Shown here: in pieces, positions 45,686-54,900 of the stretch | Position numbering within the stretch: the stretch's first letter is position 1 | Layout: each line of letters opens with the position of its first letter | Source of the DNA: Pseudoalteromonas denitrificans DSM 6059 | Lineage (GTDB): Bacteria > Pseudomonadota > Gammaproteobacteria > Enterobacterales > Alteromonadaceae | DNA: 64,000 nt | Direction: 5' to 3' | NCBI RefSeq assembly: GCF_900112265.1 | Contig: NZ_FOLO01000013.1 | Span: forward strand, 43,776-107,775 | The notes under the pieces: generated by a model | Database searches by the model: none | Seen by the model: only the letters and a program-made list of their open reading frames with translations | What the model was told of the DNA's origin: nothing | Program-made: the position numbers and the translations under genes

Positions 45686-45725
45686 AGAAGAAAGTTACTG
45701 ACGGGTCGCGCAGTAACTTTCTTCT
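45686..45725. terminator. Bidirectional terminator overlapping the HDOD gene end
   Basis: AGAAGAAAGTTACTG (45686-45700) and its perfect inverse complement (45711-45725) form a 15-bp stem with a 10-base GC-rich loop. It starts 6 bases after the SDR stop and covers the last codons of the convergent HDOD gene. TTTCTTCT on the plus-strand side and the AT-rich tract on the other allow use by both genes. Confidence 0.75.
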
Positions 45726-46534
45726 AAGTCGGCGTATTCGTCAGTGTTTATGCCCAAAACATTAAGTACGTCTTCACCTATAAATTGCCAATCACTTGAT
45801 TGACGAAATCGTAACTTTCTCTCTGTGATATTTTCAGCGATTTTTAATGTTGCATAAATAAGCTGTTCTTCAGAACCCGTGACTTTAAATAAAAAGTCGA
45901 GTTCATGATGCTGTAAAATAATATTACAAATGTCTTTAGGCAAATGCCATGATGAAGCAATGAAATAACCTACAATAGCATGGTTTGTTTTGTATTTTTC
46001 ATTTTCTATAATGATAGAGTTAAAGCCTAATTCATCGGCTTCATCTAATGTGTTTTTATAGTCTTCATATTGTAACGCCATAGCTGGAACACCACAGTCG
46101 TGAAATAGGCCAACAGTATAGAGACTTTCTGAGGGCACATTACAAGATATGTTTTTGCTTACAAATACCATAGCTTGTGCAATATCAGTGGCATCATTCC
46201 AAAATCGGTCAAATGATAAGCAACTTGTTTCACCTTCAAATGCATTTTTGAGCAATAGCGCCGTGGCTAAATAATTAACCCCTTCCATACCCATAAAACA
46301 TACAGCTTGATGAATATTGCTAATTGTTCTGGTTAACCCAAAAAATGGCGAGTTGATGGCTTTTAGAATTGCTGAAGATAAACTAAGGTCTTTAGAAACA
46401 ATCGTTGCTTCGTCAGAAACACTGGCATCTTTATCTGCCATTACCAATTGAAATTCTTCTAGAATTTCTGGTTTTGCAGGGATGTGAAACCCCCTGGATA
46501 CATCATCTAAAACTAAATTATCAACATAGATCAT
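45695..46534 (-). CDS. HDOD-domain protein
   Basis: The 279-residue protein is an HDOD domain, a non-catalytic relative of HD phosphohydrolases found in signalling proteins. Conserved marks are the LSLSSAILKAINSPFFGLTRTISNIHQAVCFMGMEGV core and GLFHDCGVPAMALQY, followed by HAIVGYFIASSWHLPKDICNIILQHHE. No other domain is attached. It is probably cytoplasmic and tied to regulation, but its partner is not visible here. Its last codons form half of the terminator shared with the SDR gene. Confidence 0.9.
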   Translation of the reverse strand: MIYVDNLVLDDVSRGFHIPAKPEILEEFQLVMADKDASVSDEATIVSKDLSLSSAILKAINSPFFGLTRTISNIHQAVCFMGMEGVNYLATALLLKNAFEGETSCLSFDRFWNDATDIAQAMVFVSKNISCNVPSESLYTVGLFHDCGVPAMALQYEDYKNTLDEADELGFNSIIIENEKYKTNHAIVGYFIASSWHLPKDICNIILQHHELDFLFKVTGSEEQLIYATLKIAENITERKLRFRQSSDWQFIGEDVLNVLGINTDEYADLEESYCATRQ

Positions 46535-46731
46535 AGCTAAATTATTCCATTAATTTCTAGGGGAAATAGTAAGGTTTACTCTTTTTAAGCATAGACAAAA
46601 GTTTTGCAGATACCAAATTAGTTTATTTTATGGAATGTATTAAATATTAAAATGCGTGCTAATTGGGAAATAACGCAATCAATTTGATATTATTGTATAA
46701 GTTATAAAAAATAATTTTCTGAGAGCATAAA

Positions 46732-47691
46732 ATGATGATACGAACACCAATAATGGCCTTTTGGGCTTTGGTATTGGTAAATTTAATTTGGGGGATAGGT
46801 TTTGTTGTTGTTGATGATGCGATAAATGTTATGCCAGTGAATACATTTAATGCATTTCGTTTTGGACTTGCGACTTTGGCGTTATTGCCACTTTGGTTTT
46901 TGATGAAAAAGCCGAATAAAGAAGAAACGGATTATAAAACATCACAATTAATTAAAGCCGGCTTTGGTTTAGGTCTGCTGTTATTTTTGGGATTCTCATT
47001 ACAAACACAAGGACTACTATATACAACAGTTTCTAATACAGGCTTTATTACCGGTATGTGTGTACCTTTAGTACCAATTATTGGTTTTTTTATATTTAAA
47101 ATAAAAGTAGGAAAAGAAGTGTGGTTAAGTGTGATCACCGCGACGGTTGGACTGTATTTTTTAACTATGGGTGATAAATTAGAATTTAATCAAGGTGATA
47201 TTTTAGTTGCTGTAAGTGCTGTATGTTACGCCACTCATATTTCTATGATGGCTAGGTTTGGAGGTCGTTTCGCTGTAGTGCCTTTGAGTATCGTTCAGTT
47301 AGGTGCTGTAGCTTGTTATAGTGCAATTGCTTCTCTTTATGAATTTTCTATGGGTATAAATGTAAATTACCCCCCGTTATTAGTGCAATTAACCGACAGT
47401 GGTGTTTTGTTAGCAATTTTATATTCAGCTTTACTTGCAAGTGCTTTTGCTTACTGGGCTCAAACTTCAAGCCAAAGATTGATAGAACCGCATAAAATAG
47501 CACTTATTTTTGCATTAGAACCTATTTTTGCTCATATTGCAGCTTATCTTATATTAGACGAACATTTAGGGATTAAGGGCTGGATCGGTGCAAGTTTAAT
47601 TATTTTAGGAATGTTGTACTCTGAGCTTGGCGGTAGAAGAAAAGCAAAAATTCAGGCTTTAGATCAAATGGCAGCACCGATAGATAAATAA
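46732..47691 (+). CDS. DMT-superfamily (EamA) transporter
   Basis: The 319-residue inner-membrane protein has ten predicted spans in two EamA halves, with VNLIWGIGFVVVDDAINVMPVNTFNAFRFGLA at the start. The second half carries YSALLASAFAYWAQTSSQRLIEPHKIALIFALEPIFAHIAAYLILDEHLGIKGWIGASLII, the typical EamA end. The solute is unknown. It is a single gene, 64 bases before the cytosine deaminase and possibly co-transcribed with it. Confidence 0.92.
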   Translation: MMIRTPIMAFWALVLVNLIWGIGFVVVDDAINVMPVNTFNAFRFGLATLALLPLWFLMKKPNKEETDYKTSQLIKAGFGLGLLLFLGFSLQTQGLLYTTVSNTGFITGMCVPLVPIIGFFIFKIKVGKEVWLSVITATVGLYFLTMGDKLEFNQGDILVAVSAVCYATHISMMARFGGRFAVVPLSIVQLGAVACYSAIASLYEFSMGINVNYPPLLVQLTDSGVLLAILYSALLASAFAYWAQTSSQRLIEPHKIALIFALEPIFAHIAAYLILDEHLGIKGWIGASLIILGMLYSELGGRRKAKIQALDQMAAPIDK

Positions 47692-47755
47692 TCTAGTCTC
47701 ATCAATTTTCATCTATACTGTTTTAAAATCAGCAATTCATGATTAATAAGGAAAT

Positions 47756-48196
47756 ATGATGGATGAATTTTTAAGTGTAGCCATAGAAGAAGCTAAAATT
47801 GGGCTAGATGAAGGCGGGATCCCAATTGGTTCAGTTTTAGTGATGGATAATAAAATAGTTGCCAGAGGCCATAATAAACGCGTTCAAAAAGGAAGTTCAG
47901 TTTTGCATGCTGAAATGGACTGTTTAGAAAATGGCGGTAGATTTAAAGCATCAGAGTACCAACAGGCAACTTTATATTCTACTTTGTCTCCTTGCGATAT
48001 GTGTAGTGGCGCAGTATTGCTTTATGGTATTTCCAAAATTGTGATTGGTGAAAATCACACATTTAAAGGCCCTGAGGAATACTTAAAATCTAGAGGCGTT
48101 AATATTATCAATTTAGATAATGAAGTATGTAAAAACCTAATGGAACAATTTATTGCTGATAAGCCTCTTTTATGGAATGAAGATATTGGCGAGTGA
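47756..48196 (+). CDS. Cytosine deaminase, yeast FCY1-like
   Basis: The 146-residue zinc deaminase has the ligands in VLHAEMDCLEN (HAE; FCY1 has HGE) and LSPCDMCSGAVLLYGI (PCxxC). The match to yeast cytosine deaminase FCY1 extends beyond the motifs: EGGIPIGSVLV, RGHNKRVQKGSSVLHAE, VIGENHTFKG and the closing LWNEDIGE. It would convert cytosine to uracil and ammonia in the cytoplasm. This differs from the large CodA enzyme of E. coli. Uracil from it could enter the operon at 17077-20924. AAGGA precedes the ATG. Confidence 0.85.
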   Translation: MMDEFLSVAIEEAKIGLDEGGIPIGSVLVMDNKIVARGHNKRVQKGSSVLHAEMDCLENGGRFKASEYQQATLYSTLSPCDMCSGAVLLYGISKIVIGENHTFKGPEEYLKSRGVNIINLDNEVCKNLMEQFIADKPLLWNEDIGE

Positions 48197-48228
48197 CTTT
48201 TAATTAATACCACGAGCATTGAGGTCAT

Positions 48229-48780
48229 TTATTCAGTAAATGGCTTCAATGCAATAATTTGCGCTATGGCCTGAGGAGAGCCCTGATTATCAATTATTCC
48301 TTCAAATTGATGAATTATATTCCAGTCTTTAAACTGTGCTACAAGTTCACCTTTATTTAATAAATAATGTGCATTATGAGGTCGGCCAAACTGTCGGTTT
48401 TCAACAGTAAAAGTTTCATAAATTATTATACCGCCGGGTAAAATCGCGTTTTTAATACTTTCAAAGAGTGGTCGATGTAAATATCGGAAGACCATGATCC
48501 CAGAAAATGTTCTATTTTTTAGCTGATTATCTTTTTGTTCAAAATCAACGTGCCAGAAATGGGCTAATTCGGCTGTGTTTGAATTTAAAGTCTCTTTAAT
48601 AACGGCTAGAGAGTCTTTTTTTACATCGCTAAAGAGAACAGGAATATTATTGTTTATCAAATAAAGTCCATTTCGGCCAGTTCCACAGGCTAAATCAAGA
48701 ATTTTTCCAGATTCTGCCGCTTTTTTTAATTGCACTAAGTGCAGTTCTAATAATGAAGAGTAAGTAATAATTAATTCCAC
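48229..48780 (-). CDS. SAM-dependent methyltransferase, TehB-like
   Basis: The 183-residue class I methyltransferase has motif I ILDLACGTGRNGLYL, an acidic residue in LFSDVKKD, and post-motif segments FSGIMVFRYLHRPLFESI and PGGIIIYETFT, as in the TehB-type family. The substrate is unknown. It is a single gene that converges with the cytosine deaminase gene. Confidence 0.88.
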   Translation of the reverse strand: MELIITYSSLLELHLVQLKKAAESGKILDLACGTGRNGLYLINNNIPVLFSDVKKDSLAVIKETLNSNTAELAHFWHVDFEQKDNQLKNRTFSGIMVFRYLHRPLFESIKNAILPGGIIIYETFTVENRQFGRPHNAHYLLNKGELVAQFKDWNIIHQFEGIIDNQGSPQAIAQIIALKPFTE

Positions 48781-48920
48781 CTTTTAATTTTATGTATTAA
48801 ATACTTTAAATAATTGTTACATATTTTGGGTTTTAAGTGTTTTTTAATGGTTTCAAATTTGATATAAAATAATATATCTGTCTTATTTATTGTTTAAAAT
48901 AGCATTAAGAATCATAAAGG

Positions 48921-48956
48921 ATGAATATTATGAATATTATGAATATTATGAATATT
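48921..48956 (+). repeat. 9-bp tandem repeat ATGAATATT x4
   Basis: Four perfect head-to-tail copies, followed by the variant ATTAATATT. Each copy carries an in-frame start codon of the small ORF, so copy changes would add or remove starts without changing the frame. Confidence 0.9.
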
Positions 48957-49088
48957 ATTAATATTTTAGATTTTACCAATGAATCAACAAAGTCGATTTT
49001 ACTTTATATTGTGATGAGCATTGTAAGTATATTATGTCCTTTCTTAGTCTTTGCTTTTTTTATGGGAAATTTACCCGGGATTAGTTAA
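48921..49088 (+). CDS. Small membrane protein with repeated start codons
   Basis: A 55-codon frame begins MNIMNIMNIMNIIN and has one membrane span, LLYIVMSIVSILCPFLVFAFFM, before ending LPGIS. Four perfect copies of the 9-mer ATGAATATT supply four in-frame ATGs. AAAGG at 48916-48920 is best spaced for the second ATG at 48930. I recognise no family. It could be real or chance; the membrane span and ribosome binding site favour a real gene. Confidence 0.45.
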   Translation: MNIMNIMNIMNIINILDFTNESTKSILLYIVMSIVSILCPFLVFAFFMGNLPGIS

Positions 49089-49309
49089 TTTTGAATGTTT
49101 TGTTTGAACTTAACCTTTATCATTTTTGCTCTACTTCATCTGAACATAAAAGTTGTTATACCTGTATAGATAGATACTTCTCCCAGTCTTATTGTTAAAT
49201 TATCTTTCCACAATTTATATTTTAAGTATTTAATTGTTAAATAAAAACTCTGTGCTAATTTTAGTTTGATAGCCTTTTTCTCTCTCTAAAATTAGCTTAA
49301 GGACTTTAT

Positions 49310-50662
49310 ATGCAATTAAATTTAAAAAAAATAATATTTTTTATTAAATTTAATAGCATGGTTTGTTTGTTTATTCTTATTTCAACCTCTGCGTATGCAA
49401 AATCTTTAACTATAAAGGAGGCTGTTGACACATTAAACCAATTTATTAAACAAGAAGAATATGCATTAGCACTGGCGTTTTCACAGGAAAATGTTTTTGA
49501 TTTTGCAGGTGAGCCTAAATTTGATTTTTTAACTGGGATTGCGGCAATAAAAATAGGGGAATATCAAAGGGCTGTTTTTGCTTTAGAGCGTGCTGTTATT
49601 GTGAAGCCAAAATGGAAGCTAGCGCGTTTTAATTTAGCGAAAGCTTATTTTTATATCGATAATTTTTTAGCTGCAAAAAATGAATTAAAAAAATTACAGA
49701 CAAGGGTCAATGATGAAATATTAAAAAAAACAATTTTGCAATTTTTACAACGCATAGATCAGGTTTTAATTACAAAAAAACGTCAACTGAAACAATTATA
49801 CGGGCTATCTTTTGGCCATGATACGAATATAAATAGTGGTGCAATATTAGATGAATTTGAAACACCACTATTAAGTCAACCGATACAAATATCTGAAGAT
49901 AGTCAGGCAATTGAAGACGAAGCTATTTATTTAAATTACCAATTACAATATCAATTACCAATAAATCAACAAAGGTTAGTTATTGGTGAATTAGCATTAT
50001 TTCATACAGACTATATCGATAGTAAAAATGATAAATTCCAAAGTAGTATTGCGCAATTATCGAGTAAGTTTCAAGATGTTTGGGGTGATAAAACTTATCA
50101 GTTAGGTGCTTATGTAAGGCCTTTGTTATTAGACAGTTCACTTTATCGTAATCAATATGGTTTTGATGCGAACTTAATAATGCCTTTTAATAAAAATTTA
50201 AACTTCGGCATTCAATTTGGTTTAGGTAAGACGGATTATGAAGATATAAATGATTTAGACTCCCAAGACATTTTTTTTGCACTGAGCGCGCAATACACTA
50301 AAGGTGCAATGTGGCATCAAATTAGCAGTCATTTCAATCAAATTTCAGCAAATCAAAAAAGCAGTGATTTCAATTCATACAAGCTAGTTTTACTACAATA
50401 TCAAACCAGCTATTTTATTTCTCAATATCACCAATTGAACTTGTTACTTCAATATCAAGACTATAATTATAAGGATATGCATCCATTTTGGCTTGCAACA
50501 CGAGAAGAAGAATTATATCGAGGAAGTTTAAGCTGGCGATACTATTTGGAAGATGACTGGACATGGCAGCTGAGTCTTAAGCATGCTCAAAAACAAAGTA
50601 ACTTACCTATATATGAATATAAAAGAGATGAAATATCTCTGGGCATAATGAAACAATTTTAA
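49310..50662 (+). CDS. TPR plus outer-membrane barrel protein, Slam-like
   Basis: The 450-residue protein has a signal peptide cleaved after AYA (about residue 30), a helical TPR region (about 35-150) with FDFLTGIAAIKIGEYQRAVFALERAVIVKP, and a C-terminal beta-barrel (about 160-450). The barrel opens LSFGHDTNINSG and closes DEISLGIMKQF with a terminal Phe. Length and order agree with surface lipoprotein assembly modulators (Slam, DUF560), which carry lipoproteins to the cell surface and usually sit next to their clients. A giant lipoprotein is encoded two genes on. Other TPR-barrel families are possible. It is first in a four-gene operon; FecR follows 11 bases later. Confidence 0.65.
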   Translation: MQLNLKKIIFFIKFNSMVCLFILISTSAYAKSLTIKEAVDTLNQFIKQEEYALALAFSQENVFDFAGEPKFDFLTGIAAIKIGEYQRAVFALERAVIVKPKWKLARFNLAKAYFYIDNFLAAKNELKKLQTRVNDEILKKTILQFLQRIDQVLITKKRQLKQLYGLSFGHDTNINSGAILDEFETPLLSQPIQISEDSQAIEDEAIYLNYQLQYQLPINQQRLVIGELALFHTDYIDSKNDKFQSSIAQLSSKFQDVWGDKTYQLGAYVRPLLLDSSLYRNQYGFDANLIMPFNKNLNFGIQFGLGKTDYEDINDLDSQDIFFALSAQYTKGAMWHQISSHFNQISANQKSSDFNSYKLVLLQYQTSYFISQYHQLNLLLQYQDYNYKDMHPFWLATREEELYRGSLSWRYYLEDDWTWQLSLKHAQKQSNLPIYEYKRDEISLGIMKQF

Positions 50663-50673
50663 AGGTTTTTATA

Positions 50674-51975
50674 ATGATTAGATTAGGTCAATATCAATTA
50701 AATATTTGTTTTATGTTATTCATAGGGTTGAGCCTGCCATTAAATGTATTGGCAAGTAAAGTTGCAGGTAAAACGATTATTGCCAAAGGGGAAGTGAGTG
50801 CAATACAAACTAAAACAACCACAAAGAGAAAATTAAAAAGACGGTCAGCAATATTTGATATTGATTTAGTTAAGACTGCGAATAAAAGTAAAACACAATT
50901 TAGAATGCTTGATGGGGGAATGATATCTTTAAAAGAAAATAGTGAACTGTTTATTGCAAAGTATGAATTTGATGTGAAAGAGCAAAAAGGCTCTGTGGCT
51001 ATGGAATTGCTCAAAGGGGGCTTGCGATCTGTCACAGGTGCGATTAAGTCGGAAAAGGGAAACTATAAATTATCAACTCCGATAGGCAGCATAGGTATAC
51101 GTGGAACGCATTACGAAATTGAGATTATAAATGGGGAAGTACTTGTTGCAGTTTGGGATGGTGCTGTTGATATTGATATTGATGTGGGTGCACTAGCTCA
51201 GCAAGTCTCACTAGGCGAAGGTGAAAATTTTTCTTATGCCAAAATTGATGCCGTGGGAGAAGTGACTGAATTATTACTACCGCCAGAAAACTTTAATGAA
51301 GGCCATAGTTCTGATCCTAAGTCTGAGTCTGAAGAAACGCTTGCTGTACAAGGTGATGAAAGTAAAAATCAAGAAGAACAAACACAAATTGAAGCGGAAG
51401 GTTCAGAGGTTGCTATAGAGCAAGAAGAACCTGAAACAATTGTAGATGAAGATATTGAAATTGTTGAAACGCCAACAACCCAAGAAAGTGACTGGGTACC
51501 TGAACCTGCCATTGAAGAACTAGAACTCATTGTTGAACCATTTCAAGATGAAGTTGAAACTTTGATCCCGCCTAATAACTTAGCTGATCTTATTTTAGAG
51601 AAAACGGGCAGCTTTACTTACGATAATATCAGTGAAATTGCCGTTAGCAGTACTTTAGGACAAGTATCAGATTTTCAAGCAAGTATGACGATAAATTTTG
51701 ATAGCGGCACTATTCCGACAGGCAATTTATCTTTTACTGATAATGGTGGTGAGTGGTTTGCTGCTTTTAACGGCATTATTAATATTGACGCTTTTGAAAT
51801 TAATGTGAACTTTGCATCACATGGCAATAATAAAGCGGGTGGTGATATAGAAGCTTTTTTTATTAATGATTTAAACCATACTCTAACTAACTTTAACTTG
51901 TTTGAAATTGAAAATAGGCAAATAACATCAAATGGGAGTTTTAGATCGAGTATTAAAAATGTGATTATGAAGTGA
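50674..51975 (+). CDS. FecR-domain protein with C-terminal beta-rich domain
   Basis: The 433-residue protein has a signal peptide (about 1-28) and a FecR domain (about 35-160) with the hallmark KLSTPIGSIGIRGTHYEIEI and VAVWDGAVDIDI. A long acidic linker (about 205-290) and a beta-rich C-terminal domain (about 295-433) follow. The C-terminal part, FQASMTINFDSGTIPTGNLSF, AFNGIINIDAFEIN and ITSNGSFRSSI, has the Gly-flanked strand pattern of small lipocalin-like barrels seen in surface lipoproteins. There is no sigma factor gene, so a FecI-type anti-sigma role is unlikely. The stop overlaps an in-frame GTG of the next gene by 4 bases. Confidence 0.8.
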   Translation: MIRLGQYQLNICFMLFIGLSLPLNVLASKVAGKTIIAKGEVSAIQTKTTTKRKLKRRSAIFDIDLVKTANKSKTQFRMLDGGMISLKENSELFIAKYEFDVKEQKGSVAMELLKGGLRSVTGAIKSEKGNYKLSTPIGSIGIRGTHYEIEIINGEVLVAVWDGAVDIDIDVGALAQQVSLGEGENFSYAKIDAVGEVTELLLPPENFNEGHSSDPKSESEETLAVQGDESKNQEEQTQIEAEGSEVAIEQEEPETIVDEDIEIVETPTTQESDWVPEPAIEELELIVEPFQDEVETLIPPNNLADLILEKTGSFTYDNISEIAVSSTLGQVSDFQASMTINFDSGTIPTGNLSFTDNGGEWFAAFNGIINIDAFEINVNFASHGNNKAGGDIEAFFINDLNHTLTNFNLFEIENRQITSNGSFRSSIKNVIMK

Positions 51976-51986
51976 AAGGGGGGAGC

Positions 51987-54900
51987 ATGAATAATCCATT
52001 TTTTAAATCCATTTTATGGGTTTTTACTGTGTTATTGCTAATTAGTTGCGGTGATAGCAGTAATAAAACCTCATCTGTGGCAATTCCCGACCCTGATGTG
52101 ATCCAACCTCCGATTATAAAACCTGAGACTCATAAAGTTGTTCCATTTGATTATCAACAAAGATCAAATAATCAAATTCATTCCTCATCAAAAGTGCAAA
52201 CCTCAACTTTTACAAATGCAAGTGGCGCATTTAGGTTACCGATATCAAATCAAGAATTAAAAGGTAATTTAACAGCCTCCATTGATGTAGAAGACCCTGA
52301 CGGGCTTAATGCTATTTATATTGGCTTTCCTGAATATCCAAATGCATATATTTTGTGTGAAGCTAATTGTGGCAGTGTTTTTCATAAAACTTTAACTGCA
52401 ATTAACCCTCTTGATTTTGGTGTAAAGTCAGGACCTGTTCGGCTAGAGTTATGGGTGGATGACAGTAAAGATAATAGAGTTTTAATTAATAGTATCGATT
52501 TTAATTGGCACTCAAATTCTATTGTTGGCATTAATGCACAAAGAAGCAGTCGTAATATTGATTTTAGTTGGGAGCCTATTGGGAGTTATTTAAGGTATAA
52601 CGTTTACATTGCGTCTGTTGCGGGTGTGACACATAAAAATTATGCCAGTCTAACTGATGGGCAAGCATTTTTAGCACTAAAAGAGCCGAAATTATCTTTT
52701 ACAGGACACAATGATAGTAAGGTTTTTTTCACTGCAGTTACTGGTGTAGATGGTTCTGGAGAAAGTGCTTTTGGAGATATTATTAAAGTATCTGTCCTCA
52801 ATGGTGCTGTTGATTTAGCTCCTGTAGCTGAAAATGATTTTTTTACAATTGATGAAGATACAATATTAACGAGTAATTTACTTGAAAATGACACTGATGC
52901 TGAAGATGGTGTTCCCAAAATAAATGTGCTCCCTATAACATCAACAAATAATGGTGTTTTAATTATTAACTCGGATGGATCTTTCAGTTATGAACCCGCC
53001 GCTGATTTTAGTGGTCGAGATATTTTCACCTATCAGGTAGCAGATGAGTTAGGTCAAACTGATACTGCGCTGGTTGTTATTTCAGTTATTGCAACAAATG
53101 ATGAGCCTGAGTCTTCTTACAATAATTTTAATTCAACAAATGCAAGTAAGTTTCAATCTAAAAATAATTTTATAGCTCAAAAATCAAGAGTTGTGTTAAC
53201 AGTAGAAGCACCCGGTCTATTGATCAACGATTTAGATATTGATAGTACTCATTTAAGCATAGTGACCACGCCTTTAGTCGCTCCAACTCAAGGAAGCTTA
53301 ATTTTAAATGTTGATGGAAGTTTTACTTATACTTCAGCTGAAGGTGCAAGTGGTTTTGATAGTTTTACTTATCAAGTTACAGATGATCAAGGTGGTATTG
53401 CGCAATCACAGGTGCAAATTGCAATTAATGGTGAAAGCTTTCCACCTATTGCAGCGAATGACCGTTATGAAATAGAACAGGAGCAAACATTAGAAGTTAA
53501 TACCAGTAATTCTATTTTATCAAATGACGTTGATTTTGATAGTAATGATGTTTTGACCATAAGTGAAAACCTAATTCGAGGTACTACTCATGGAGTATTG
53601 AATTTGAGTCCTGATGGTACTTTTAGTTATTTTCCTAACCCAGGCTATTATGGGGTTGATAGTTTTATATATGAAGTGACAGATCTTCAGGGAAATAAAG
53701 CACAAGCAGGCGCTATAATCACAGTTACTAGAAAAAACAATGCGCCAACGGCCTTACCTGATAGCTATACTCTTGATGAAGATATTGTTTTATCAGTTGA
53801 TGCTAATTCTGGTGTATTAGCTAACGATAGTGATTTAGATCTTGATGTTTTAATTGTTGATACCAATGTTTTACTTGCTCCAGCGCAGGGTGAGTTAAAT
53901 ATGTCTAGTGACGGTAGTTTTATTTATACACCTAAATTAAATTTTTTTGGTACTGATACTTTTCAATACCGTGTTGTTGATGAACTCAATTTATCGTCAA
54001 TTGAAACAGTCGCGATCGAAATCAATAGCATAAATGACCTCCCAGTTGCGAATGATGATAATGCACAAACATTTACAAATACCGCTGTAAATATAGATGT
54101 ATTAGCGAATGATACCGATGCTGAAAATGAAACTTTAACCGTTATATCTGCTGTAACGGATAATGGAAATATTCTTGTCGGGACTAATAGTATTTTAACT
54201 TATACCCCACAGGTTGATTTTGAAGGTGATATTGAGATTATATATACAGTGGAAGATCTTTCAGGAGGTTCTTCACAAGGAAAAGTATTTGTTTCAATAA
54301 ATAACCGTAATAGTGCACCTGTAGCCTTAGATGATAACTTTTCAATTAATGAAGATGAGTTATTGATTATAGGTGTGAGCGGTTTATTAAGTAACGACAG
54401 TGATGAGAATGGAGATATGTTAACTGTCAATACGACTCCTTTTGTAAATGTTACGCAGGGTACGCTTACATTATCAAGCGATGGTAGTTTTCTATATCAA
54501 GCGAATGAGAACTTTTTTGGAACTGATACTTTTGAATATCAAATAAGTGATGGTGAAGGAGGGGGTGCTGTTGCTAAAGTTCACCTAACGATTAACAGTA
54601 TTAATGACAACCCGATTGCAAATGATGATGTATCAACAACAGCTGAAGAGACATTAATCAATATTGATGTATTGGGTAATGATAGTGACATTGAAAACTC
54701 AACTTTAACTGTGCTTGCTGCTAGTGCACAAAATGGTACTGTGAGTATTGAAAACAATAATACAATTAATTATTTACCGACTCTTGATTTTGTTGGAACT
54801 GATATTGTCACCTATCAAATTACCGATGATGAACAAGGCGTTGATTCTGCAATTGTTACAATTACTGTATTAAATATAAATGACTCGCCAGTTGCTAATC

